This document shows positions 1 to 6,443 of a stretch of 8,211 nucleotides of DNA, piece after piece. The notes beneath the pieces were generated by a model. That model did no database searches and had not been told where the DNA came from. It worked only from the letters and a program-made list of their open reading frames with translations. Origin of the DNA: an uncultured Erysipelotrichaceae bacterium (GTDB taxonomy: Bacteria; Bacillota_I; Bacilli_A; RFN20; CAG-826); assembly GCA_902791085.1 (NCBI GenBank), contig CADAUN010000054.1, positions 1-8,211 on the forward strand. Reading direction: 5' to 3'. Position numbers and translations under genes: made by a program. How positions within the stretch are numbered: position 1 is the first letter of the stretch; each line of letters starts with the position of its first letter.

Positions 1-2
1 CT

Positions 3-887
3 GGTTGCACGAAGATGACTTCCTTTAGCGCACCGGGCGTTAAGGCAATTGGCACTAGCGTTTTCTCTGGCGACACGGTTTTGTCTTCTGTCACATTAAG
101 TGACGACATTGAAGCTTTAACCAGCATGGCTTTCTATAACTGTGTGGCATTGGAGTCTTTCTCTTTGCCTTCCGCTTTAAAGACTATTGGCATTGGTGCG
201 TTCCAAGGGAGTGGTTTAACTTCCTTTGTGATGCCGGAAGGGAGCAGCCTTGAGATCAATACCAACGGCGCTCCTGCTAGTTCCGTCTTCCAAAATTGTA
301 AGAAATTGACAAGTGTTACCTTGAATTCGACGGTCACTGTTATTTCCAATAGCATGTTTAACGGGTGCTCTGCCTTGACGTCGGTGACAGGATATGGAAC
401 TTTGGTAGAAATCTCGAGTTCTGCCTTCTTTGGCGCTTCCTTATTGGAAAAGGCGCCGGAGATGACTGCCGTTAAAACCATTGGTTCCAGCGCCTTTAAA
501 GGCTGCGCTGCCTTGAAAGAGGTGGCGTTGCCCGAAACTGCTGACTTCACTGAAATTGCAGCAAGCACTTTCTCGGGTTGCACTTCGTTGACTTCTATCG
601 TATTGCCTGCTCAAGTGGCAACTGTGAACAGTCTCGCCTTCGAAAAGGATACGAGTTTGGCGGAAGTTACGATTTTGAACCCCGAAATCGAATTCAACTC
701 GACTCGTTATCGCAGTGGTGTCTTTGCCAATAGTGGCGTAACCATAGTGAATTTTGCCGGGACGAAAGAACAAGCCGAAGCTCTCTTTACCTACAATAAG
801 ACTGGTCTTACGAAGAACAAAGTGATCACGATTAACTATGGATACGGCACAGAAAGTGCCGGCACTGAGCAATGGACCATTGCCTAA
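3..887 (+). CDS. BspA-like leucine-rich repeat (LRR_5) surface protein, 5'-truncated by window edge
   Basis: This is the C-terminal 294 residues of a probably secreted or surface-attached leucine-rich repeat protein of the BspA (LRR_5) type. Such proteins usually act in adhesion or binding of host or matrix proteins. About nine repeats of 22-25 residues are visible, with the pattern IG..AF.GC..LTSV.LP; clear examples are IGSSAFKGCAALKEVALP and IAASTFSGCTSLTSIVLP. The frame is open to the left edge: the codons before the first ATG (position 15) read GCTK and complete a repeat (GCTKMTSF). That ATG is therefore internal and the true start lies outside the window. After the last repeat comes a cap of about 65 residues containing AGTKEQAEALF, typical of the end of these arrays. 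No LPXTG motif or C-terminal membrane anchor is seen, so any anchor or signal peptide must be N-terminal and out of view. A lipoprotein gene follows after 17 nt, probably in the same transcript. The family call is firm; the ligand is unknown. Confidence 0.9.
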   Translation, partial: GCTKMTSFSAPGVKAIGTSVFSGDTVLSSVTLSDDIEALTSMAFYNCVALESFSLPSALKTIGIGAFQGSGLTSFVMPEGSSLEINTNGAPASSVFQNCKKLTSVTLNSTVTVISNSMFNGCSALTSVTGYGTLVEISSSAFFGASLLEKAPEMTAVKTIGSSAFKGCAALKEVALPETADFTEIAASTFSGCTSLTSIVLPAQVATVNSLAFEKDTSLAEVTILNPEIEFNSTRYRSGVFANSGVTIVNFAGTKEQAEALFTYNKTGLTKNKVITINYGYGTESAGTEQWTIA

Positions 888-890
888 GGA

Positions 891-899
891 AAAGGAGGG
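891..899 (+). promoter_or_regulatory. Shine-Dalgarno site of the lipoprotein gene
   Basis: AAAGGAGGG with its GGAGG core at 894-898 lies 6 nt before the ATG at 905. It decides the start: the in-frame ATG at 872 lies inside the preceding gene, has no such site, and would place a charged stretch (MDHCLRKRRVA) before the signal peptide. Confidence 0.85.
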
Positions 900-904
900 T
901 TGCT

Positions 905-2809
905 ATGAAAGCAAAATACACTTGGCTTTGCCTTCTTGGGGCAACGCTTGCTTTAGGAACATCTTGTCAAAGTAAGCAATCGGATTCCTCTGTTCCTGTT
1001 GTTTCTTCTTTAGATGCTGCTGAAGCCATCGTCCCAGAAGAAGTGCAAGAACGTTTCAATGACATTCTTGGCTGCTACGAGGAATTAGGCTATTCTTCAT
1101 TGCCTAAGATTGGCGCCACTTATCAGTTGGACCCAAATGATAAGAACGGGGTTTTAGCAAACCCCGTCACATCATCCGCATTTGAAACCTATCAAAAAAC
1201 GTTAATTGAACGCGGATTCGTCCAACAAGAAGAGGGCACCTATTTAGATCCGTTATCCCGTTATTTTGTCGTTTTATCTTTAAATGGAGATACGCTTTCC
1301 TTTAAGATTCGTTTTAACGATGAAATTGGGGCGTTCCCGGTGAATTATCTTTCTACCGTCTTCGCCACCTTTGATCTGCCAATCTATTTGAAATCTGATA
1401 CTTTCGAATATGCAGAAAACGTAAAAGGGGAAGATCTTTCAAAGAAATTCCTATTAGCCGAAGGAAACGATTATTTGGCATTGACTTCGGCTTCAGCCCC
1501 AACCAAAACGGTTTCTTGGACACCAAAGCAAGACGTAGAAGATCCTGTTAGCGACGTCTCTATTTGGCTTAAAAACGCCCAGTTAACTCCGATTTCTTCG
1601 AGTGCCTCTAACGTTTTGATAGATTCTTTTGCTAGTGCCGTTGTTGAGGTAGGTAAAGTGAGCGGCGCAACACCCTCTTTGCTTCGAAACGGAGCAAAAG
1701 AAGGCGATTTGTATCTACGGGTTTATCGTCTTTGGCGTGAAGAAATGGATCAAGCCCATTTTGCTGCACGTTATCAAGCTTTAACAGGCTACGTTTATGA
1801 TGCTTCTGCCTTCCCTGATTTCACAACGTTAGGGAAAGCAAAATCGATGTTGATGTCTTTTGCCTATGGCACTTATTCAGGGCCGGGATGGGTTGTTTCC
1901 AATCCTTCCAAAGCGCGTTTTCAAGCCATTTTAGACGAATTCCATGAACGGGGTTGGAGTTTCTCTCAGACGGACGGTTCTTACTATCATTCGTATAATT
2001 TTTATGGCCCTAAGAACGAATACCGCGTTTATCTCTCTTATTATGATTCGAGCAAAATCGGTGGCTTATTAAGCGATTTGGTGCAAATTCGTCTTTTCCA
2101 ATTCCCTTCCATCTATGAACGGTTGACCGATTGGTTTAAACAAGAGAATGTAGGAGGAGGAAGCGTGACCGATATTCCTGAGATCCCTGGCAAGGGTGTT
2201 AATGGTGCATCGACTTCTTCTAACGGTTTCCCTGTCTTTAACCTCAGCGCTACTTCCGTCATCGCGGAGAATTACGCGAAATATGTGGCCGCTTTACAAG
2301 ATGATGGATGGAAAGAAACAAACAAGAATAATAACGAGACCATTTATCAAAGCGCGGATGGTTTCTATTATTACGATATCATTTATGCCAATGGCTCGTT
2401 CTCGGCCGCATTGGTCTATAATGCCAGTTATTATAGTGGTAAACATACGTATGCCGAATTGATCCAATACGGGGCAAAACGATTGGAAGATCCTTCTTTC
2501 ACTGTCCCAGGATTATCGACTTACGTTGATGTAGATCCATCGCCCGAAATCACGGTGCTTTCCTTCTATGTTTCTGATCAACGTTATTTGATGGAATTGC
2601 CTTTAGCCTCAGCAGAAGAAAGCGTCACAGCTGTGAATGCGATTTATGCCGCGTTAGAAGCAGACACTGCCTGGACGAAAGCAGGCCAATCCTCTACAGG
2701 TACGGTGTTCTACCAAAATGCGAACGGAACTTACCTCTATTGTCTAAGTAACGTAGATGACAGCAGTAATACGCCTTATTTACTGATTGGTGCCTACCAT
2801 AGCGCATAA
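905..2809 (+). CDS. Lipoprotein with about four copies of an extracellular repeat module
   Basis: This is a 634-residue predicted lipoprotein of unknown function. Residues 1-20 form a short lipoprotein signal peptide (basic MKAK, then a hydrophobic core to LALGTS), with the lipidated cysteine at C21. The lipobox GTSC is loose because Gly rather than Leu is at -3. A Ser/Gln/Lys linker (about 22-35) leads to the extracellular part. I see a recurring module: a helix with a pattern like F..Y...L...GW, then G.YY, then beta strands. Its cores are near residues 91-137 (YQKTLIERGF), 336-379 (FQAILDEFHERGW), 454-505 (YAKYVAALQDDGW) and 572-631 (NAIYAALEADTAW). At least two are preceded by a P-I/L-x-G linker (about 424-431 and 534-540). 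The protein is rich in aromatic residues and almost lacks cysteine after C21. It lies 17 nt behind the BspA-like gene and ahead of a terminator, so both probably act at the envelope. I do not recognise a named family. Confidence 0.85.
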   Translation: MKAKYTWLCLLGATLALGTSCQSKQSDSSVPVVSSLDAAEAIVPEEVQERFNDILGCYEELGYSSLPKIGATYQLDPNDKNGVLANPVTSSAFETYQKTLIERGFVQQEEGTYLDPLSRYFVVLSLNGDTLSFKIRFNDEIGAFPVNYLSTVFATFDLPIYLKSDTFEYAENVKGEDLSKKFLLAEGNDYLALTSASAPTKTVSWTPKQDVEDPVSDVSIWLKNAQLTPISSSASNVLIDSFASAVVEVGKVSGATPSLLRNGAKEGDLYLRVYRLWREEMDQAHFAARYQALTGYVYDASAFPDFTTLGKAKSMLMSFAYGTYSGPGWVVSNPSKARFQAILDEFHERGWSFSQTDGSYYHSYNFYGPKNEYRVYLSYYDSSKIGGLLSDLVQIRLFQFPSIYERLTDWFKQENVGGGSVTDIPEIPGKGVNGASTSSNGFPVFNLSATSVIAENYAKYVAALQDDGWKETNKNNNETIYQSADGFYYYDIIYANGSFSAALVYNASYYSGKHTYAELIQYGAKRLEDPSFTVPGLSTYVDVDPSPEITVLSFYVSDQRYLMELPLASAEESVTAVNAIYAALEADTAWTKAGQSSTGTVFYQNANGTYLYCLSNVDDSSNTPYLLIGAYHSA

Positions 2810-2813
2810 AGCT

Positions 2814-2841
2814 AAGAGACGGTTCAAACCGCCTCTTTTTC
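2814..2841 (+). terminator. Intrinsic terminator after the lipoprotein gene
   Basis: The hairpin AGAG-A-CGGT, loop TCAA, ACCG-C-CTCT (arms 2815-2823 and 2828-2836, one A/C mismatch) is followed by a T run to 2840. It starts 5 nt after the TAA stop and closes the BspA-lipoprotein unit. Confidence 0.85.
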
Positions 2842-2875
2842 TTCCCTTTTACTTTGCTTTTCTTTATACTATGCT
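2842..2875 (+). promoter_or_regulatory. Candidate promoter of the HAD phosphatase gene
   Basis: TATACT at 2865-2870 is a good -10 match (5 of 6), but at 17 nt spacing only the poor -35 TTCCCT (2842-2847) is present. An alternative is TATGCT (2870-2875) with TTTACT (2848-2853) at 16 nt. A promoter is expected here because the preceding gene is terminated just upstream. Which boxes are used cannot be settled from the sequence. Confidence 0.4.
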
Positions 2876-2899
2876 CTAAAAAAGAAGGGAGGAGAAAAA

Positions 2900-3697
2900 A
2901 TGGATATTAAAGCGGTATTTTCGGATATTGATGGGACCTTATTCTCCCATCGTTCGAATGGCGTGCCTGCCAGCGCCGTTCATGCGGTTACGGATTTGCA
3001 GAAGAAGGGCATCAAATTTTTCCTTTGCAGTGGCAGAAACGCATATCTTATCCGCAAATCCGGCGTTTATGATTTTGTCAAACCCGATGGAATTGTGACG
3101 ATGAATGGTGCGCAAGCAATCGTAGGAAAGGAATCCATCTTTCTTCATCCGATTCCGTCTAACGTCGTCGATGCCTTAATTAAATTCGCGAAGCGTCTAC
3201 GTTTTGGTTTGACCTTGATTGAAGAAAAAGAAGGCCATATCAATATGATTGATGAACGGGTGATTTCAGCCCACGAAAAATACGGTACGCGTTTCCCACA
3301 ACCCCGCACTTTTCCCGATCATTATGACCGGGTGGTTTATCAAGCTATCGCTTATTGCGACGAATTCGATGAGTCCTTGTTCTTGCCTCATTTAACCGAA
3401 TGCAAGACTGCTAGATGGGATGAATATGCCGTGTATATCATGCCAAAAGATTGCGATAAGGCACGCGGCATTGAAGCCACCGTGCATCATTGTGGCTGGA
3501 CAATGGATCAATGCGTTTCTTTAGGGGATGATTATAACGACGTCGAAATGATTTCACGTTCAGGGATTGGCATAGCCATGGGGAACGCGCAAGACGAAGT
3601 TAAAGCCAAAGCAGATTTTGTGACGGATGACATTGATCATGACGGCTTTGCCAAAGCGTTTCTGCATTATGGTTTAATTTCTGAAATCCGCCCATGA
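2900..3697 (+). CDS. Cof-type HAD-superfamily phosphatase (HAD-IIB)
   Basis: This is a cytoplasmic Mg2+-dependent phosphatase of the Cof/YidA type, 265 residues, a normal length for the family. All four HAD motifs are present. Motif I is DIDGTL with nucleophile D9 and acid D11; motif II is LCSGR with S44; motif III is K187 in DKARGIE; motif IV is GDDYND (D210, D214) followed by the usual GIAMGNA. The cap between motifs II and III (about residues 80-180) fits the C2B type. Family members dephosphorylate sugar phosphates, nucleotides or flavin/pyridoxal phosphates with broad specificity, and the substrate cannot be read from the sequence. The ATG at 2900 is supported by GGGAGGAG at 2887-2894, 5 nt upstream. 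The gene stands alone between a terminator upstream and a convergent operon downstream. The frame stays readable after its TGA stop, but the family domain is already complete. Confidence 0.93.
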   Translation: MDIKAVFSDIDGTLFSHRSNGVPASAVHAVTDLQKKGIKFFLCSGRNAYLIRKSGVYDFVKPDGIVTMNGAQAIVGKESIFLHPIPSNVVDALIKFAKRLRFGLTLIEEKEGHINMIDERVISAHEKYGTRFPQPRTFPDHYDRVVYQAIAYCDEFDESLFLPHLTECKTARWDEYAVYIMPKDCDKARGIEATVHHCGWTMDQCVSLGDDYNDVEMISRSGIGIAMGNAQDEVKAKADFVTDDIDHDGFAKAFLHYGLISEIRP

Positions 3698-3723
3698 ATA
3701 TTACAAATCGTGATGGATTTCAG
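3681..3723 (+). repeat. 9-bp perfect inverted repeat around the HAD stop codon
   Basis: CTGAAATCC (3681-3689) and GGATTTCAG (3715-3723) are perfect complements with a 25-nt loop that contains the TGA stop at 3695. The next T run (3729-3733) begins 5 nt after the stem, so it could be a weak terminator or an mRNA 3'-end stabiliser. The long loop makes it a weak candidate. Confidence 0.35.
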
Positions 3724-3896
3724 GGCGATTTTTGGAAAATGAATAAATAAATCAAGGGTCGTCCGTTCTTTTTTGAATTGGCGCGGATACCTCAACAAGA
3801 AAAAACTGATTTTCGAAGCCGGTTTAATCGAAAATTATGCGCGTTTTAAATCCGAAGATTTTGGGCGAAATTCGCAAGACATTTTCTAAAAATTGA
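3698..3896. other. Non-coding stretch between convergent genes; possible decayed coding remnant
   Basis: No gene with a credible start is seen here. The HAD frame continues without an ochre or amber stop through TGA at 3695 and 3740 to TAA at 3887, giving 48 open codons after the second TGA. A second plus frame is also fairly open, with a TAA at 3748-3750. Small inverted repeats are present: ATTTTCGA 3809-3816 with TCGAAAAT 3828-3835 (11-nt loop), and GCGAA/TTCGC around 3870. It may be an old gene fragment, a dispersed intergenic repeat, or plain 3' region. Nothing here has a ribosome binding site. Confidence 0.4.
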
Positions 3897-3923
3897 AAAA
3901 ATGCCATGGAAAATGGCATTTTT
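3896..3923. terminator. Bidirectional intrinsic terminator between convergent genes
   Basis: A perfect 11-bp stem (AAAAATGCCAT 3897-3907, ATGGCATTTTT 3913-3923) with loop GGAAA carries an A run on one side and a T run on the other, so it works from both strands. On the minus strand it begins 1 nt after the esterase stop; on the plus strand it is about 200 nt after the HAD stop. Confidence 0.9.
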
Positions 3924-3924
3924 C

Positions 3925-4575
3925 TCAATGAAGCTTTTCTAAACGCGTATCGATTGGCCTTCCTTCACTTAAGTCTTGAATGAGGTCCCCTCGGTGCGGA
4001 GGATAGGGTTTTACCGTACGCATCTCCTCTTCAATGCATTGAGCGATTTGATTGGCCAATCGCTTTGCCCCGCTTTCGGTTGGATGAATCAAGTCATCTT
4101 TGCGGATATCGGTGTCCAAATGAGGATAAATGACAGAAAAAAGATCGTCGATGGTAACGCCTAATGCTTTTAGTTTTGGCACGATGCGCTCATTGTAAGA
4201 ACGAATTTGTTCGTTGCTGTCAAATGGATTCAAAGGACTCACTGGAGTGGTGGTAGCAAAAATGACATGTGGAGTGATAGACAAAAAGATTTTGGCAATA
4301 CGCAAGATATTCGCCTCATATTCTTCATAAGGCGTGAAAATATCATCAAAAAATAAATTGGTACAATCCCATAATCCGCAATTCCAATGGATGCAATCTG
4401 CATCTTTGTAATGCTCTTTTTCTTCAAAAGCCAAGCGCAAAGTGTATTTGGCAAAGCGACAATTTTCATCCGGCTGCCAAACTTCGTAAGCGGGTCCTAA
4501 AAGTTTCGGGACAATATTTCCGTACCCGACTTGGCGAATGGAATCGCCCCATAAAGCGACTTTGATTGGTTTCAT
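3925..4575 (-). CDS. SGNH/GDSL-family hydrolase (probable carbohydrate esterase)
   Basis: This is a 216-residue serine esterase of the SGNH/GDSL superfamily, likely removing acyl (for example acetyl) groups from a carbohydrate. Block I is WGDS with nucleophile S12; the oxyanion Gly is probably G19 in GYGN. Block III appears as HWNCGLWD (N65), the form seen in carbohydrate-acting members rather than GxND. Block V is DDLIHPTESG with D161 and H164 completing the triad. TTTPVSP (108-114) fits the conserved strand before block V. About 30 residues after the core (from about R186) form a polar tail not needed for the fold. There is no signal peptide, so it should act in the cytoplasm. Its SD (AAAGGAG, 4586-4592) lies in the last codons of the preceding glycosidase-like gene, with 4 nt between the genes, indicating a coupled operon. 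A terminator follows directly. Esterase is the likely activity; the substrate is inferred only from the neighbour. Confidence 0.88.
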   Translation of the reverse strand: MKPIKVALWGDSIRQVGYGNIVPKLLGPAYEVWQPDENCRFAKYTLRLAFEEKEHYKDADCIHWNCGLWDCTNLFFDDIFTPYEEYEANILRIAKIFLSITPHVIFATTTPVSPLNPFDSNEQIRSYNERIVPKLKALGVTIDDLFSVIYPHLDTDIRKDDLIHPTESGAKRLANQIAQCIEEEMRTVKPYPPHRGDLIQDLSEGRPIDTRLEKLH

Positions 4576-4579
4576 ATAT

Positions 4580-5632
4580 TTATTTCTCCTTTGGCAACAA
4601 CGGGAAAGCTAATACAAAAGTTGGTTTTTCATAGGAATAAGGAATTTCAGAAGCGCCGGAAGAAAAGAAGATAGCCGTGGGGTCTCCTTCCTTGTTGAAG
4701 AGGACAGTGGGGCGTTCTAAATTCCCTTGCGTCGAATGGCGTCCGTCTTCCCAAACGATATCACGGGTATAAATTAATGGATGGTCAGGAAGCGAAAAAT
4801 GTATTGCATCGTCGCTTTCGGCATAGAATCCGCCACCCCAATAACCGGTGATGCTAGGACCGCCATGCGCGTCATCTTTGGCAATCAAACAGAATTTCTT
4901 TCGTTTCGCGTCGTACCAAAAATAAGGGTCTTCCATGCCATAAGGCATTCCATCTGGCCGTTGAAAAAGCGGCTCTTCGGTTAAGCGGGTAAAAGGCCCT
5001 TCAGGACGAGTGGCATAAGCAACGCCTAATTGTAACGGCATTCCAACTGCCGAGCGCGATTTATAGATCATATAGGTTTGGCCATCAGGCAAAATTGCAA
5101 CGGTGGGATTTGTGGTAATGGTGCAATCCCAATGAGAACAATCACGCGGTTCAAGCAATGGCGTATCGCGCCGAATAAAAGGACCATCGATAGAATCGGC
5201 GACTGCTAAGCCAATCCGTTTTCGATTCCATGTTTCCAAAACATAAGAATCGGAAACTTCATGTTCTTCGTCGAATCCTGGCCCACCATAGGTGCAGCCC
5301 ATGTAATAAAGATAATATTTGCCACCATAGGATTTAATGCAGGCATTATGGGTATTCATGCCGTCGAAATATTGTCTTCCTCGGCGAGGCAAAACCACAT
5401 TTTGAAAATGATATGGCCCTAGCGGCCGATCAGAAACGGAATGAATGATTTCGGAATTGAATAACCAATTAGGTCCGAATTGAAGTTTAGGGGAATAGGA
5501 CCAGCGTGAAGTGAAAAGATGATAACGGCCATCAACCTCAATCACGGAAGAATCCCAAGAATAATAGTCTGAAAATTGAAGGGCAATTCGCGCTTGGCCT
5601 AGCGTGTAGGGAAAATCTTTGACTGAATTCAT
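4580..5632 (-). CDS. Glycoside hydrolase-like five-bladed beta-propeller protein (GH43/GH117 type)
   Basis: This is a 350-residue protein with the repeated blade pattern of the GH43/GH117/GH32 propellers: DGRYHLF (34-40), GGKYYLYYMG (103-112), NPTVAILPDGQTYMIYK (175-191) and DPYFWYDAKRKKFCLI (235-250). GPYHF (72-76), GPF (150-152) and GPF (212-214) follow the usual bend after each 'IGLAVADS'-like strand. Candidate acidic residues are D27 (WDSS), D169 (SHWDC), E234/D235 (GMEDP) and E306 (NLERP). THN (94-96), the second WD and the MEDP box resemble GH117-like sequences, so it probably cleaves an oligosaccharide, but the exact family and sugar are not certain. There is no signal peptide, implying cytoplasmic action on imported sugars. 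The SGNH esterase follows after 4 nt and probably cooperates. ATG 5632 is the only plausible start before the first blade, since the next Met is M92. No Shine-Dalgarno site precedes it. Confidence 0.82.
   Translation of the reverse strand: MNSVKDFPYTLGQARIALQFSDYYSWDSSVIEVDGRYHLFTSRWSYSPKLQFGPNWLFNSEIIHSVSDRPLGPYHFQNVVLPRRGRQYFDGMNTHNACIKSYGGKYYLYYMGCTYGGPGFDEEHEVSDSYVLETWNRKRIGLAVADSIDGPFIRRDTPLLEPRDCSHWDCTITTNPTVAILPDGQTYMIYKSRSAVGMPLQLGVAYATRPEGPFTRLTEEPLFQRPDGMPYGMEDPYFWYDAKRKKFCLIAKDDAHGGPSITGYWGGGFYAESDDAIHFSLPDHPLIYTRDIVWEDGRHSTQGNLERPTVLFNKEGDPTAIFFSSGASEIPYSYEKPTFVLAFPLLPKEK
4586..4592 (-). promoter_or_regulatory. Shine-Dalgarno site of the esterase gene, inside the upstream gene
   Basis: On the minus strand AAAGGAG overlaps the Lys-Glu codons just before the TAA stop of the glycosidase-like gene and sits 10 nt before the esterase ATG. 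Ribosomes finishing the first gene would sit on it, so the two genes are probably coupled in translation. Confidence 0.75.
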
Positions 5633-5638
5633 GACTTT

Positions 5639-5644
5639 ATTGTA
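5639..5644 (-). promoter_or_regulatory. Candidate -10 box (TACAAT) of the glycosidase-like gene
   Basis: On the minus strand TACAAT (5 of 6 to TATAAT) ends 6 nt before the ATG at 5632. Transcription starting about 7 nt downstream would begin at or next to the ATG, giving a leaderless message, which agrees with the missing Shine-Dalgarno site. No good -35 is seen (TCCGTC at 17 nt), so support is modest. Confidence 0.35.
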
Positions 5645-5705
5645 GCGGTTTTCTTTGAAGAGACGGAAGGAAAGACGAAAACAAAAACAAAATCGACAAA
5701 AAACG

Positions 5706-5738
5706 ATAAGAAAAAGGAGCCAAGCGAACTTGGCTCCT
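5706..5738 (-). terminator. Intrinsic terminator of the LemA operon
   Basis: On the minus strand a perfect 10-bp stem AGGAGCCAAG / CTTGGCTCCT (5738-5729 and 5724-5715) with a UUCG loop is followed by TTTTTCTT. It lies 14 nt after the LemA stop. The rest of 5633-5752 is A-rich on the plus strand and holds only the candidate promoter of the glycosidase-like gene. Confidence 0.93.
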
Positions 5739-5752
5739 CAGGGGGGCAAGAA

Positions 5753-6424
5753 TCAGAAGAAGGTGCCGCGTGCTTCTTTTTTGATTTCTTCAGAAGTTGA
5801 GAACGGAATTCTTGTGGTGTAACCACATTCTGCCGCGGCAATCATTTTGGCGGGCCATTGGAAGATGGCTTGATTCCATTCTAAGACTGCATCATTATAC
5901 AAATCACGGGCAGCGGTGATTTCGCGTTGCAAATAAGAATTTTGTTGCATCGCATCGGCGATTTCAGCATGGGCCTTGATGTTAGGATAAGCTTCAAAAG
6001 CCACATTGATGGAACGGCTGATTCCCTCAATTTGTTGAGCAGCCGTGTTACGGGCTACATCGTCTTCATGATTGGCACCGCCACGATAGGCAGCAACTTT
6101 TTCTAAGATTTCTTTGTCCAAATCAACCGCTTTGTCCAATAGCTTTGCTGCGTTCTTTAAAATCATGACGCGTTGTTCCATATAGTTATCAATGGTGGAA
6201 GCGCAAGATTGAACTTTTTGTTGTAAGCCACGAAGATAATTCTTCGCTTTGATTTTCATCAATAAGAAGATAAGACCTGGGATAATCCCTAAAACCCAAA
6301 GAATAATTTGGAAAATGGTTGATCCGACTCCGACTTTAACCGGAATCTTCTTTTCAATCACATGGGTGTCACGCCCTTCGGGCTTTACCGTGCTTTCATC
6401 GGTTTCATCTAATTCATTAGCCAT
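5753..6424 (-). CDS. lemA: LemA family membrane protein
   Basis: This is a 223-residue member of the LemA family, membrane-anchored helical bundle proteins of unknown function. One transmembrane segment is clear (about residues 36-56, IFQIILWVLGIIPGLIFLLM), followed by basic KIKAKNYLR and a long helix. The second half carries the family signature: AYPNIKA (145-151), then REITAARDLYNDAVLEWNQ (167-185), the WP in place of FP (190-191), and AAAECGYTTRIPF (196-208). It differs from classical LemA by a hydrophilic acidic N-terminal extension of about 24 residues and by MEQRVMILKNAAKLLDKAV (82-100) where most have RRxDLIPNLVETVK. The ATG at 6424 has an ideal SD (TAAGGAGG, core 6432-6438, 7 nt away). 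The preceding large membrane protein gene ends 19 nt upstream, so both are in one transcript and may interact. A terminator follows. The family call is firm; the gene symbol is by family only. Confidence 0.88.
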   Translation of the reverse strand: MANELDETDESTVKPEGRDTHVIEKKIPVKVGVGSTIFQIILWVLGIIPGLIFLLMKIKAKNYLRGLQQKVQSCASTIDNYMEQRVMILKNAAKLLDKAVDLDKEILEKVAAYRGGANHEDDVARNTAAQQIEGISRSINVAFEAYPNIKAHAEIADAMQQNSYLQREITAARDLYNDAVLEWNQAIFQWPAKMIAAAECGYTTRIPFSTSEEIKKEARGTFF

Positions 6425-6431
6425 TGTTTTT

Positions 6432-6438
6432 CCTCCTT
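6432..6438 (-). promoter_or_regulatory. Shine-Dalgarno site of lemA
   Basis: AAGGAGG on the minus strand lies 7 nt before the ATG and 5 nt after the TGA of the preceding gene. It fixes the lemA start and shows that TGA at 6444-6446 is a true stop, so the standard bacterial code is in use. Confidence 0.85.
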
Positions 6439-6443
6439 AAAGG

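Noticed and set aside
134..872. Two long minus-strand open frames under the LRR gene
   Set aside because: They are shadows of the repeated leucine-rich coding sequence; there is no ribosome binding site and the products do not resemble folded proteins.
1..887. The DNA-level repetition of the LRR region as a CRISPR or tandem array
   Set aside because: Repeats are degenerate at the DNA level and match codon periodicity of a leucine-rich repeat protein; no identical repeat-spacer pattern.
872..904. Earlier in-frame ATG for the lipoprotein gene
   Set aside because: It lies inside the preceding gene, has no ribosome binding site, and would put eleven mostly charged residues before a complete lipoprotein signal peptide.
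3695..3742. Selenocysteine or TGA-as-Trp recoding of the HAD gene
   Set aside because: The HAD domain is complete at the first TGA and no HAD family member needs a tail; TGA is a stop in neighbouring genes and no SECIS-like hairpin directly follows.
3695..3750. Small ORF starting in an ATGA overlap with the HAD stop (MNITNRDGFQGDFWK...)
   Set aside because: Only 17 codons, with no separate ribosome binding site; probably chance.
5629..5841. 70-codon minus-strand frame between lemA and the glycosidase-like gene
   Set aside because: It overlaps the end of lemA in another frame, runs through the terminator hairpin, and is low-complexity Phe/Val/Ser from A-rich DNA.
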